A stretch of 64,000 nt of DNA from Martinezella tropici. Lineage in GTDB: Bacteria > Pseudomonadota > Alphaproteobacteria > Rhizobiales > Rhizobiaceae. The translations under genes and the position numbers were made by a program. The first letter of the stretch is position 1; the number at the start of each line of letters is the position of its first letter. Below, in pieces: positions 1 to 9,179 of this stretch. The notes under the pieces were generated by a model. The model searched no databases. It saw nothing but the letters and a program-made list of their open reading frames with translations, and had not been told where the DNA came from. The stretch is taken from NCBI RefSeq assembly GCF_008370325.1, contig NZ_VNIP01000012.1, forward strand, positions 1-64,000, read 5' to 3'.

Positions 1-30
1 GGCCCCGCCTTGGCGCTTACACCAGCCGGC

Positions 31-450
31 CTACACGAGCAGCTTCTTCTTCAGCAGGACATAATCATTGCAATTGCCGGCGCCGTCGTCCGGATAGGTC
101 CACCAATTGATGATGCCGAGCTTGTAGATGCCGTAGTGGTCGTCGTCGCCGACGCCCTGGATCTCGCGATTGACCAGGCTGTTGATCTGCCGCAGCTGCT
201 CCTTGTGCTGGCTGTCGATGGCGATAGTTTCTTCGCTCTTCCGGCCAGCTTCGCATTCGGCGGGCTGCGCCTTGCAAAAGCTGGTCCAGCCGACCGGCAC
301 GCTTGCATCCGTTACCACATGGGCGAACTGATGCGGATGCATTGTGGTGATGTTTGCCACTGGTTTTGCGGTTGTGGCCGTCGAAAACAACAGACCGGCA
401 ACGAAGAGAAAGCTTGCAGCGACTAGGAACGAACGCATACTCGGCTCCAT
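31..450 (-). pseudogene. Transglutaminase-like cysteine peptidase (BTLCP family), cut by an in-frame stop
   Basis: The reading frame opens with a signal peptide (hydrophobic run at about residues 8-24) and then shows BTLCP landmarks: P-x-GW-x2-FC near residue 52, a conserved IN-x-LVN helix, a YG near the middle, and GNCNDY-x-LLKKKLL at the end. The cysteine of GNCNDY is the expected nucleophile. The frame stops with TAG after residue 139, before the His and Asp that complete the triad in this family (usual length about 200 residues). The same frame continues AGW beyond the stop, as family members do, so a GAG- or CAG-to-TAG change is a reasonable reading. The window ends 30 bases later, so the rest cannot be judged. 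Starts at residue 1 and residue 5 are both possible. The family call is fairly safe; the pseudogene status is an inference. Confidence 0.55.
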
Positions 451-662
451 GAATTGGGTTCATGAAATCCGATGCGGTCAAATTTATTCGAAAGAAGACT
501 GTTCGCATTTTAGCGAACTGGTTCTTTTTGAACTTCTGCTCCTCAATCGAGGCGAGAAGCACCAAGTCGATGGCTCCGCTAAGAGCGGCTAAAGCTGCCA
601 TCCATCAAGCGGAGATCGTACTTCGATCCTGTCTGGCGATGCAGCGATGGAATTATGGTTGG

Positions 663-1406
663 CTAAGAACCGAAATATTGATCAAGCACTTCGCTGGCCG
701 CGCCATCCATGCGGACTTTCCCGTGCTCCAGCCATATCACTCTGTTGCAATTTTTCGCCAGAAGCTCTTTTGAATGGCTTGCCACTACCAGGATCTGGGT
801 CTTTTCGACGAGCTCGTTCAACCGCTGGTTGGCTTTTGCCTTGAATCCTTCGTCGCCAGTCGCCAGCCACTCATCCATAATCAGGATTTCGGGTTGCAAA
901 ATGGTGGAAATCGAAAACGCCAGTCGCAATTGCATGCCGGTGGAATAGGTGCGAACGGGCATATCAAGGAAGTCGCCCAACTCGCTGAAATCTTCAATTT
1001 CCTGCAGCCTTCCTTTCATCTCATCCTTTTTGAAACCGAGCAAAGCGCCTCGAAGAAAGATATTCTGGCGTCCGGTCGCTTCCGGATCGATTCCAAGCGA
1101 AATGTTGATGAGCGACGTACATTTTCCCTTTATCTCGACCTCACCTGAGGTCGGTGCATAAACGCCAGTCAGCACGCGCAAAAGCGTCGTCTTGCCGGAG
1201 CCATTGTGGCCTATGAGACCAATGCGATCATGCTCGTGCAATTCCAGATTAATATGATCAAGCCCGCGAACGACTACGACACCGCCGCTTTCGGAGTTGA
1301 TGGAACCTCCGGTCGCCATTTTCATCATGCGGTTTTTGAGTGACCTGCCGCGTGCGTTGTAGATCGGAAAGTCGACTGTGACGTTCTGAAGAGATATGGA
1401 TGTCAT
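663..1406 (-). CDS. Polysaccharide exporter ABC ATPase (Wzt/KpsT-like)
   Basis: A single nucleotide-binding domain of 247 residues. Walker A is GHNGSGKTT near residue 69. The signature is degenerate, YSTGMQLRLAFS near 156. Walker B is ILIMDEW, and a switch-region histidine lies in VASHS. The sequence VYAPTSGEVEIKGK and the YSTGM signature are typical of ATPases that export O-antigen, capsule or teichoic-acid chains through ABC-2 permeases. It has no C-terminal carbohydrate-binding domain, so it resembles the short KpsT type rather than the long Wzt type. It lies 34 bases downstream of the permease gene on the same strand, so the two probably form one operon and one inner-membrane exporter. 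The exported glycan cannot be told from this window because no glycosyltransferases are adjacent. Confidence 0.88.
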   Translation of the reverse strand: MTSISLQNVTVDFPIYNARGRSLKNRMMKMATGGSINSESGGVVVVRGLDHINLELHEHDRIGLIGHNGSGKTTLLRVLTGVYAPTSGEVEIKGKCTSLINISLGIDPEATGRQNIFLRGALLGFKKDEMKGRLQEIEDFSELGDFLDMPVRTYSTGMQLRLAFSISTILQPEILIMDEWLATGDEGFKAKANQRLNELVEKTQILVVASHSKELLAKNCNRVIWLEHGKVRMDGAASEVLDQYFGS

Positions 1407-1440
1407 GATTGCCTGTGTTTCTTGAATGCAGGTTTGTTGG

Positions 1441-2268
1441 TCACAGCCAGTAGGCGATGCGCGCCCTGTATTTTCTCAGTAGCAGAAGCGTCAAGGACCA
1501 GCCAGCGACGGCAAGGCAAGCACAGGCAATCCAGCTGGTAGCCGTAACGCTTTGTCCCAATAGCGGATTCCTGATCACCGAAATTAAGTGGAAAAACGGG
1601 TTGTAATCGAGCATGGCATGCGATGCCCGCTCGGGCAAATGCTCCGGCATCCACATGATCGGCGTGACATACATCATGACCTGCATGATGTTCTGTACGA
1701 TCTGGATCAGGTCGCGATATCGGGTGCACAAGATCGCCAGCATCAGTGCGATCCAGGTCATATTCAGTGTCACGAGGGCGAAACCTGGCACCGCAAGCAA
1801 AGCGGAGAAACCAATTGACTTCCAGAATATCAGCAGAACGATCGGGAATATGACGAGATTATGCGCCAGGATAACGGTATTTCTATACCACACCCTTAAG
1901 ATATATGTAAAAAATGGTATGTCGAGCTGAAGTATAGTGTCGCTGCTCGAGATAAAGCCGGAGCAGCCTTCGCTGACGATCTGTGTGTAGTAGCCCCAGA
2001 ATATTAGGCCAACGCATATAAAGGGGAGAAACTCGTTCATCGGACTGTTGAAGATCGTGCCGAAGACGAGTCCTAGCGCACCAATCAACACACCCATGTT
2101 GATCGTCAGCCAAAATGCTCCGATCCGGGATCGCCTGTAGCGTTGAGCAACATCCTGCCATCCGAGCAAAGCCGCCAAGTGGAAGTTTGCTAGCGCCTCT
2201 GTGACGTCCCACACAGCGTCGTGATAGGACATCCCGTTTTTTGCTATTTTCAGATTTCTCACAGACAA
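1441..2268 (-). CDS. ABC-2 type polysaccharide export permease (Wzm/KpsM-like)
   Basis: A 275-residue integral membrane protein with about six hydrophobic segments. The N-terminal motif QRYRRSRIGAFWLTINMG is characteristic of ABC-2 permeases for capsule and O-antigen export. The central segment MQVMMYVTPIMW-x-P and the C-terminal NPFFHLISVIRNPLLG are also family landmarks. The first codon of the open frame is TTG at 2268; an ATG 12 codons further in (2232) would leave all conserved parts intact, so the exact start is unsettled. It precedes the ATPase gene in the same direction and is presumably its partner. Upstream is a gene-free stretch shared with the divergent beta-glucosidase gene. Confidence 0.87.
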   Translation of the reverse strand: MSVRNLKIAKNGMSYHDAVWDVTEALANFHLAALLGWQDVAQRYRRSRIGAFWLTINMGVLIGALGLVFGTIFNSPMNEFLPFICVGLIFWGYYTQIVSEGCSGFISSSDTILQLDIPFFTYILRVWYRNTVILAHNLVIFPIVLLIFWKSIGFSALLAVPGFALVTLNMTWIALMLAILCTRYRDLIQIVQNIMQVMMYVTPIMWMPEHLPERASHAMLDYNPFFHLISVIRNPLLGQSVTATSWIACACLAVAGWSLTLLLLRKYRARIAYWL

Positions 2269-2707
2269 CCCATTTTTCCAGCTTGGTCTTTTGCCTCAGC
2301 ACCAAAGACATGCGATCTTTTTAAGGCGAAGCCCTAGCAAAGCATGGAAAGCGAGAATAGCCCCCTCGGGCGAATTAGCCGAAAAACCGTCACACAGGAG
2401 GTCGCTACGGACTACCGATAGAGGTAAGGCTTGACGCAGTGAGGCCCCAGAGTATTCAGAGCCGCGCCTCCATTGAACCGGACAGTTTTATTCGACAGAT
2501 CCTAAAGGTGGGCTGACTGCATGATATCGGCTGCCGAACGCATTGGCAGTTCAATCCAATGCGGTTTCGAATCCGGCATTTATACGCTAGATAGCAGCGT
2601 CGTATTTTGCTGATTGGCATTGCGGTCGACGACGGTTCGCACAGCAGGAGGATGCAAGTCTCTGTGTCGGACCCTACGGGATCATTGGGGAACGCGTGGG
2701 AGGCTTT
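2269..2707. other. Gene-free region between divergent exporter and beta-glucosidase genes
   Basis: About 440 bases with no convincing gene. It holds an 8-bp inverted repeat (listed separately). It also holds a short frame that runs to a TGA at 2709-2711, overlapping the ATG of the beta-glucosidase gene in an ATGA arrangement. The last 19 codons of that frame begin with an ATG at 2652 that directly abuts AGGAGG, too close for normal initiation. No clear promoter hexamers could be picked for either direction. Confidence 0.5.
2539..2563. repeat. 8-bp inverted repeat upstream of beta-glucosidase gene
   Basis: The arms CGCATTGG (2539-2546) and CCAATGCG (2556-2563) are perfect complements separated by 9 bases. 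The position, about 145 bases before the ATG of the GH3 gene, suits an operator for a dimeric regulator. No T-run follows, so it is a poor candidate for an intrinsic terminator. The cognate regulator is unknown. Confidence 0.45.
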
Positions 2708-5179
2708 ATGATTGACGATATTCTCGATCGGATGACGCTTGAAGAGCAGGTTTCGCTACTGTCGGGCGCCGACTTCTGGACCACGGTGCCGGTCGAACGT
2801 CTCGGCGTTCCGAAGATCAAGGTCACGGATGGTCCGAACGGCGCGCGCGGTGCGGGCTCGCTGGTTGCCGGCGTCAACGCTGCCTGCTTTCCCGTCGCCA
2901 TCGCGCTTGGGGCCACATGGAATCCAGCGCTCGTCCAGCGCATGGGCGTGGCGCTCGCCGGCCAGGCCAAAAGCAAAGGTGCATCGGTGCTCCTGGCGCC
3001 GACGGTCAATATTCACCGGTCCGGCCTGAATGGCCGCAATTTCGAATGTTATTCGGAGGACCCAGTGCTGACGGCCGAACTCGCCGTCGCCTATATCCAG
3101 GGCGTCCAAGGCCAGGGTATCGCCGCCACCATCAAACATTTCGCGGGCAATGAATCCGAGATCGAGCGTCAGACGATGTCCTCGGATATCGGCGAGCGAG
3201 CCCTTCGCGAAATCTATCTGCCGCCCTTCGAACAAGCGGTGAAGAAGGCGGGGGTCATGGCTGTCATGTCCTCCTATAACAGGTTGAACGGCACTTATAC
3301 CAGCGAGCATCCCTGGCTATTGACCAAGGTTCTGCGAGAGGAATGGGGTTTCGACGGCATCGTCATGTCCGATTGGTTCGGCTCGCATTCGACGGCGCCA
3401 ACGGTCAATGCAGGTCTCGATCTGGAAATGCCCGGCCCGACGCGCGATCGTGGCGACAAGCTTGTGGCGGCTGTGCGCAATGGCGAAGTCAAGGCCGAGA
3501 CAGTGCGCCAAGCCGCGCGCCGCATTCTGACGCTGCTCGAGCGCGTGGGCGCTTTTGAAAAGGCGCCCGATTTGAGCGAGTATGCGCTGGATCTGCCGGA
3601 GGACAGGGCTCTGATCCGCCAGCTCGGGGCCGAAGGCGCAGTTCTTTTGAAGAACGACGGCATTCTTCCCCTGCAGAAAACAGGGCTTGGGCATGTGGCC
3701 GTCATCGGACCAAATGCGGCCGAAGCCCGTGTCATGGGCGGCGGCAGCGCCCAGATTGCCGCGCATTATAAAGTCAGCCCGCTCGAGGGCATCCGCGAGG
3801 CGCTGTCGAATGCCAACAGCATTCACTATGCAGCAGCCTGCCGCAACAATCGGCTGATCAACGTCTTCTCTGGTGAGATGCGGGTCGAGTACTTCAAAGG
3901 CCGCGATCTTGCCGGCCCCGTAATCGCCACCGAAACGGCTGACAAGGGCGAGTTCTTCTGGTTCGATCTGCCGTCTTCCGAGCTTGATCCCAGCAATTTC
4001 TCTGCCCGCATGACGGCCTCCTACGTTCCGGCGGAAAGTGGCGAGCATGTATTCGGCATGACCAATGCAGGCCTCGCCAGGCTCTATGTCGATGGCAAGC
4101 TTGTCGTGAATGGCCATGACGGCTGGTCGCGCGGCGACAATTATTTCGGAACGGCCAATGCCGAGCAGCGGCAGGCTATTCATCTTGAGGCCGGCCAGCG
4201 ATATCAGATGACCGTCGAATATTGCTCGCCGGCGACGAGCGAGGAGGGGATCAACCTGACGGCGATCCGTTTCGGCGTCGAAAAGCCGCTCGGTGAGGCC
4301 GATATGCTGGATGCTGTCGCAAAGGCTGAGAGTGCCGATATCGTCCTGCTCTTTGTCGGTCGTGACGGCGAATGGGATACCGAAGGGCTCGATTTGCCCG
4401 ATATGCGCCTGCCCGGCCGGCAGGAGGAGCTGATCGAGCGCGTGGCAGCCGTCAATGCCAATGTCGTCGTCGTATTGCAGACAGGCGGTCCCATCGAAAT
4501 GCCTTGGATCGGCAAGGTCAGGGCCGTGTTGCAGATGTGGTATCCCGGCCAGGAGTTGGGGCATGCCGTTGCCGATGTGTTGTTCGGCGATGTCGAGCCC
4601 GGCGGCCGCCTGCCGCAGACCTTCCCGAAGCGCCTGTCAGATAATTGCGCCATGGTTGGGGATCCGCAGGTTTATCCCGGTAAGGATGGGCATGTGCGAT
4701 ACGCCGAAGGCGTCTTCGTCGGCTACCGTCATCATGATACGCGCGGTATCGAACCTCTGTTTCCTTTCGGCTTCGGTCTCGGCTACACGCGCTTTTCCTG
4801 GGGCGAGGCAAAAGCCTCGGCAACGCAGATGGCCGCAGAAGGTATCGCCGTTATGATCGACGTCACCAATATCGGCGAGAGAACGGGCTCGGAACTCGTG
4901 CAGCTTTATGTGCGGGCAATCGATTCCACGATCGAACGTCCGGAAAAGGAGCTGCGCGCCTTTGCCAAGCTGCGATTGGCGCCCGGCGAAACGGGCACGG
5001 CGTCATTGGTCGTACGGCTCCGTGATCTCAGCTATTTCGATGAGGCGACGAAGACCTTCCGCGCGACCGCCGGCCGCTATGAACTCCTTGCCGCCGCCAA
5101 TGCTGCCGATATCCGCTCGGCTGTGACGATCGAGCTTGTAGATGAGTGGATCGGCGAAACCGGCGATCGTTGGATTTGA
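2708..5179 (+). CDS. GH3 family beta-glucosidase with PA14 insert
   Basis: A retaining glycoside hydrolase of about 823 residues. The N-terminal GH3 barrel carries KHFAGNESE and the nucleophile motif VMSDWFGSHS (Asp near residue 222). The second GH3 domain is interrupted at about residues 390-535 by a PA14-type carbohydrate-binding insert (YFKGRDLAG, ARLYVDGKLVVN). A fibronectin-III-like C-terminal domain follows (NIGERTGSELVQLYV, LSYFD). There is no signal peptide, so it probably acts in the cytoplasm on imported oligosaccharides. The longer frame begins with GTG at 2696, but GGGAGG at 2698-2703 sits just before ATG 2708, so the GTG would lie on the ribosome-binding site; ATG 2708 is preferred. 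The gene stands alone; substrate (beta-glucoside, xyloside or other) cannot be fixed from sequence. Confidence 0.92.
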   Translation: MIDDILDRMTLEEQVSLLSGADFWTTVPVERLGVPKIKVTDGPNGARGAGSLVAGVNAACFPVAIALGATWNPALVQRMGVALAGQAKSKGASVLLAPTVNIHRSGLNGRNFECYSEDPVLTAELAVAYIQGVQGQGIAATIKHFAGNESEIERQTMSSDIGERALREIYLPPFEQAVKKAGVMAVMSSYNRLNGTYTSEHPWLLTKVLREEWGFDGIVMSDWFGSHSTAPTVNAGLDLEMPGPTRDRGDKLVAAVRNGEVKAETVRQAARRILTLLERVGAFEKAPDLSEYALDLPEDRALIRQLGAEGAVLLKNDGILPLQKTGLGHVAVIGPNAAEARVMGGGSAQIAAHYKVSPLEGIREALSNANSIHYAAACRNNRLINVFSGEMRVEYFKGRDLAGPVIATETADKGEFFWFDLPSSELDPSNFSARMTASYVPAESGEHVFGMTNAGLARLYVDGKLVVNGHDGWSRGDNYFGTANAEQRQAIHLEAGQRYQMTVEYCSPATSEEGINLTAIRFGVEKPLGEADMLDAVAKAESADIVLLFVGRDGEWDTEGLDLPDMRLPGRQEELIERVAAVNANVVVVLQTGGPIEMPWIGKVRAVLQMWYPGQELGHAVADVLFGDVEPGGRLPQTFPKRLSDNCAMVGDPQVYPGKDGHVRYAEGVFVGYRHHDTRGIEPLFPFGFGLGYTRFSWGEAKASATQMAAEGIAVMIDVTNIGERTGSELVQLYVRAIDSTIERPEKELRAFAKLRLAPGETGTASLVVRLRDLSYFDEATKTFRATAGRYELLAAANAADIRSAVTIELVDEWIGETGDRWI

Positions 5180-5278
5180 CGTTGCGGGGCGGTGTCGTGC
5201 TGCCCCGAGAATAGCGATGGGGCGTAAGACATGCGCTCCGGGATGACCGGCCGGCATGCCGTTGCGTTCGAAATAGAC

Positions 5279-7378
5279 CTAACGGCGACGCATGCGTTGT
5301 GGCGGGACCCGCCCGGAGAATGGTGATGCTTCGTCCTCGTCGGTGGCCGTCATTTGAAAGATCTGCGCGACCGGCTTCGGGCGCCCAAGGAAGAAGCCCT
5401 GTGCTTCGTCGCAGCCTTCAACGCGCAGGATTTCCAGCTGGTGATCGGTTTCCACGCCCTCCGCCAGAACCGGAATCTCGAGGCTCTTGCCGAGTGTCAG
5501 CACAGCGCGGACGATCGCCTTTGCCTGGATGCTCCGGTCCACCTCGTTCATGAAAGACCGGTCGAGCTTGATCTTGTCGAATGGGAATGAGCGCAATGTG
5601 TCGAGCGACGAATATCCGGTTCCGAAATCATCGATGGCGATGGTGACGCCGAGCGCCCGGATCTGCCGCAGCACATGCAGTGTGCGGCTCTTGTCGGCAA
5701 TGATGGTGGACTCGGTGATTTCCAGTTCCAGCCGCGTCGGCGACAGGCCGGTTTCGAGAAGGATCGAATGAACCAGCCTGGCGAGATCGGCGTGGGCGAA
5801 TTGTACCGGCGAGAGATTGACGGCGATCTTGTAGGGCTTGTCCCATGATGCGGCCTCCCTGCAGGCTGTGCGCAGTACCCATTCGCCGATGACAAGGATC
5901 GTGCCGCTCTCTTCCGCGATCGGAATGAATTCCGAGGGTGGCACGGCGCCGTGCTCGGGGTGATGCCAGCGGACCAGAACCTCGTAGCCACAGATCTCGC
6001 CGGTGCTGACCGAGGTCTGCACCTGATAATGCAGTTCGAGTTGATCCAGCTCGACGGCGCGGCGCAGATCCTGCGCCAGCGTATGCCGGGCGCGCGCCGC
6101 TTCATCCATTTTGGACTCGTAGAAGCAGACCGCGCGGCCGACATCGGCCTTGGCGCGATACATGGCGAGATCGGCATTGCTGACCAGGCGCTCCTGATCG
6201 ATGCCGTCATCTGGATAGACGGCGACGCCGATGCTCGCGCCGGTCGCCGTTTCGAAATCATCGATGCGGATGGGTTCGAACAGGGTCTTTTCCAGGCGAG
6301 CCACGAAATCCAAAAGCTCGCTTTGGTTCTGGAACCGTTTGGCTGCAGCGAACTCGTCACCGCCGACACGTGCGACGAACTCTCCATCCTTGACGAGACG
6401 CGCAAGCCGCCGACCGATTGCCTTGAGGGCCTGGTCGCCGGCCTTGTGGCCACGCAGGTCGTTGATTTCCTTGAAGCGGTCGAGATCGATGCCGATCACA
6501 GCAAGCTTCGCGCCGTCTTCCTCGGCATGCTGCATTTCGCCCTGAAGATAATTGGCAAAGCTGCCGCGATTGGGCAGGCCGGTCAGCAGATCATTCAATG
6601 CCATATGCTGGAGCTTCTGGATCGATTCGCGCGAGGCGCGCTCATCGATCATGTAGCTTGCGACACCAGTGCCGATGATGATGAGCCCGCCGCCGGCGAC
6701 CGCTACGGCCATGGCTTTCAGCGCATAGGAATCGGCAAGTCCGGCGCCGGTTACCAGGGGTGTGACCGATACGGCTGTCATCGCCGTAAAGTGAAGCGAC
6801 ACGACGGCAACGACGAAGAGGCCGAGTGCCGCAAGTCCCGAAAAATGCGAAGGGCGGCGGATCGCTTGATGATGGGCAAGCGTAGCGAAGATCACCGAAA
6901 ACACGACGGAGGCGACGACATAGCTCTCATTCCACTCGACAATGCCATCGACGTGATAGGCCATCATGCCGGTGTAGTGCATGGCGACGATCGCAAGGCC
7001 GACGATGGCGCCCCCCAATTCCGGCGCCACCCGCGGCAGGCTGGACAGAGCGATTGCGAAACCGAATGCACAGCCGATCACGGCTATGAGAAAGGAAGCC
7101 ATGGTGAGGATCGGATCGAAAGTAACCGGCGCACCGACCTCATAGGCCAGCATGGCGATGAAATGCGTGCACCAGATCGAGGAGCCTGCCGCGACGGCTG
7201 TCAGGAAAATCCATCCGCCCCGTTGAAGGTCGCGCGTCTTTCCTGCTTGCCGCAACAGGCCGAACGTAATCCATCCGCCGCTGACGCAGACAAATGCTGC
7301 AAGAAGAACAAGCCACAGATTATGCTCCGTGAAAATGCAGGAAAGAACGCGCACGCAAAAAATCCCAATTATGGTCAA
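5279..7378 (-). CDS. MHYT-GGDEF-EAL cyclic-di-GMP signalling protein
   Basis: A 699-residue inner-membrane protein. The N-terminal 250 residues form the seven-helix MHYT sensor, with WCTHFIAML, AMHYTGMMAY and LHFTAM repeats thought to bind a metal and sense small gases. A GGDEF domain follows, with an intact VARVGGDEFA near residue 340 and a NDLLTGLPNR entry motif. The EAL domain carries EVL in place of EAL but keeps the glutamate, and has DDFGTGYSSL, KLDRSF and LAEGVET, so phosphodiesterase activity is plausible. Diguanylate cyclase activity is also possible because GGDEF is complete. It is convergent with the GH3 gene and stands alone. Net direction of c-di-GMP turnover cannot be predicted. 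Confidence 0.93.
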   Translation of the reverse strand: MTIIGIFCVRVLSCIFTEHNLWLVLLAAFVCVSGGWITFGLLRQAGKTRDLQRGGWIFLTAVAAGSSIWCTHFIAMLAYEVGAPVTFDPILTMASFLIAVIGCAFGFAIALSSLPRVAPELGGAIVGLAIVAMHYTGMMAYHVDGIVEWNESYVVASVVFSVIFATLAHHQAIRRPSHFSGLAALGLFVVAVVSLHFTAMTAVSVTPLVTGAGLADSYALKAMAVAVAGGGLIIIGTGVASYMIDERASRESIQKLQHMALNDLLTGLPNRGSFANYLQGEMQHAEEDGAKLAVIGIDLDRFKEINDLRGHKAGDQALKAIGRRLARLVKDGEFVARVGGDEFAAAKRFQNQSELLDFVARLEKTLFEPIRIDDFETATGASIGVAVYPDDGIDQERLVSNADLAMYRAKADVGRAVCFYESKMDEAARARHTLAQDLRRAVELDQLELHYQVQTSVSTGEICGYEVLVRWHHPEHGAVPPSEFIPIAEESGTILVIGEWVLRTACREAASWDKPYKIAVNLSPVQFAHADLARLVHSILLETGLSPTRLELEITESTIIADKSRTLHVLRQIRALGVTIAIDDFGTGYSSLDTLRSFPFDKIKLDRSFMNEVDRSIQAKAIVRAVLTLGKSLEIPVLAEGVETDHQLEILRVEGCDEAQGFFLGRPKPVAQIFQMTATDEDEASPFSGRVPPQRMRRR

Positions 7379-7808
7379 TAGGTGAGGGGAGCCCTTAACC
7401 AGGGCAGCCGTCTAAAATCAATGCCACTGCTTTCGCGAGTAAATTCTGAAAATCGGGTAAAGATACTTTCAGCAAAACGGCGACAGGGGCGTTATCTCAC
7501 GTTCAGTCCTGCCGGGGTTTCCGATGTCGCCTGCACTATTTTTTCGCGTAACCGCCGATTGCAATTCAAGCGCGCCTCGTTTCCGAACAAAAGAGGTTTT
7601 TATTTTCGTTCTGCCGCCAGATCGTTTCGCAAACATAACTTGGACTTTGGTAAATTTTCCATGGATATTAACAATATAAAATAGAGATATTGCTTTTATC
7701 TGAATTTCAATATTTCCGTGCGATACTATTAATTAGTATATCTGAAAATGATAATACTTGAAATCGGCGAATGTTTTGAGAATGCAACTTGTATAATAGA
7801 GAGCTTGC
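7379..7808. other. AT-rich gene-free region
   Basis: About 430 bases between the divergent MHYT gene and the TadG-like gene, clearly richer in A and T than its surroundings, especially 7620-7800. A perfect TATAAT occurs at 7792-7797, close to the start of the next gene, but no good -35 hexamer lies at the right distance. One 100-codon frame (7382-7684) has no protein-like character and was not accepted. Confidence 0.4.
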
Positions 7809-9143
7809 TTGGTGAAGAAATTCTGGATCCTCTCGCAGTCGTTCGATGCAATGTATAAGCTTTTGCGAAAGTTGCTCGCCGAGAGAGCGGGCAATTTTGG
7901 GATAACGACTGCCCTGGTCGCTGTTCCGCTGATCGCGGCAGGCGGCCTGGCGCTGGATGTCACCAACGCCATGCTCGTCAGGACGGAATTGCAAAACGCT
8001 GCGGATGCAGCCGCGGTCGGTGCAATCGCTGATTCATCGCCGGCGGTTGCTGCTGCCATGGCGATGACGACGGACGGCACCGTCACGATCGGTCAGGATG
8101 ATGCCAACAAGCTCTTTCTGGGTCAGGCGTCCGGCGATCTTCCAAGCACGCCTGTCAATGTCAATGTCGCGGTGACACGCACGGGAAACATCGTCTCTTC
8201 GACGGTCAGTTTCTCGGCCAATGTGCCGACCACGCTCAGTCAGGTCATCGGAAAGACATCCATTCCCGTGAGCGGTTCCGCGTCCGCGCAGTATCAGACG
8301 GCAGTCTTCATGGACTTCTATATGTTGCTGGACAATACGCCTTCCATGGGGATCGCCGCTACCTTGGCTGATATTCAAAAGATGGTGACAAACACGCCGG
8401 ATAGCTGCGCCTTTGCATGCCATATTCAAAAATCAACGAACGACTATTACAATCTTGCGAAGAATGTACTGAAAATCAATACGCGTATCGACGTCGTTCG
8501 CCAGGCGACTCAGTCGCTGACCGATACCGCTGTGAAGAACCGAGTGACATCCGATCAGTACAGAATGGCCGTCTATACATTCGGCGCTGACGCCACGCAA
8601 ATTGGCTTGACCAACGTCTCGCCGCTTTTGTCCGATATGGCGCAGGTTAGCAAAGCCACCAGTGCGGTGGACCTGATGGCTGTTCCCAAACAAGGCTACA
8701 ACAACGATCAGGATACGAGTTTCGATACGATGCTGACGCAGCTCGCGCCGATCATCGGCACCGGCGGCAGCGGAAAAACCAATGCCGACCGTCAGAAGGT
8801 CCTCTTCCTTGTCACTGATGGCGTCGGTGACAGCAATAAGCCCACCACCTGCACCAAGCCGACCACGAACGGACGTTGCCAGGAGCCGCTCGCCACTGCT
8901 TTCTGCCAGCCGCTGAAGAATCAGAACATCAAAATCGCTATCCTCTACACGACCTATTTTCCTCTGCCGACCAACGGCTGGTACAATCAATGGATCGCGC
9001 CCTTCCAATCGCAGATAGGGACCAATCTGCAAAGCTGCGCCTCGCCTGGCCTTTACTTCGAAGTCAGTCCGACACAGGGCATTTCCGACGCCATGAACGC
9101 CTTGTTCCTGAAAGTCATTCGCACGCCGCGTATTACGAGCTGA
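7809..9143 (+). CDS. TadE/TadG-like pilus assembly protein with vWA-like domain
   Basis: A 444-residue protein whose N-terminus has the Tad signature. A short basic segment is followed by ERAGNFGITTALVAVPLIAAGGLALDVTNA, a single membrane helix beginning at an E-R-x-G site. The next stretch, LQNAADAAAVGA, is typical of TadG proteins. The remainder resembles a von Willebrand A-type domain, with MDFYMLLDNTPSMG at the metal-site position and FLVTDGVGD later. It would be anchored in the inner membrane with the bulk outside. The frame opens with TTG 7809 followed by GTG 7812; ATG 7851 is a third option but lacks a ribosome-binding site, whereas GAGAG lies before the first two. No other tad genes are nearby, so it is an orphan copy. 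Confidence 0.82.
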   Translation: MVKKFWILSQSFDAMYKLLRKLLAERAGNFGITTALVAVPLIAAGGLALDVTNAMLVRTELQNAADAAAVGAIADSSPAVAAAMAMTTDGTVTIGQDDANKLFLGQASGDLPSTPVNVNVAVTRTGNIVSSTVSFSANVPTTLSQVIGKTSIPVSGSASAQYQTAVFMDFYMLLDNTPSMGIAATLADIQKMVTNTPDSCAFACHIQKSTNDYYNLAKNVLKINTRIDVVRQATQSLTDTAVKNRVTSDQYRMAVYTFGADATQIGLTNVSPLLSDMAQVSKATSAVDLMAVPKQGYNNDQDTSFDTMLTQLAPIIGTGGSGKTNADRQKVLFLVTDGVGDSNKPTTCTKPTTNGRCQEPLATAFCQPLKNQNIKIAILYTTYFPLPTNGWYNQWIAPFQSQIGTNLQSCASPGLYFEVSPTQGISDAMNALFLKVIRTPRITS

Positions 9144-9179
9144 CGGCAAGCAGCGCGATCGCCAACGCGCGGAGACGAT

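Noticed and set aside
3317..4564. 415-codon minus-strand frame within the beta-glucosidase gene
   Set aside because: It has no domain signature and mirrors the codon pattern of the GH3 gene.
5951..7381. 476-codon open frame on the plus strand opposite the MHYT-GGDEF-EAL gene
   Set aside because: It is antisense to a gene with strong domain evidence and has a His/Asp/Arg-rich composition typical of a shadow frame.
7382..7684. 100-codon plus-strand frame in the AT-rich gap
   Set aside because: No ribosome-binding site, a composition rich in Arg and Ser, and no family resemblance.
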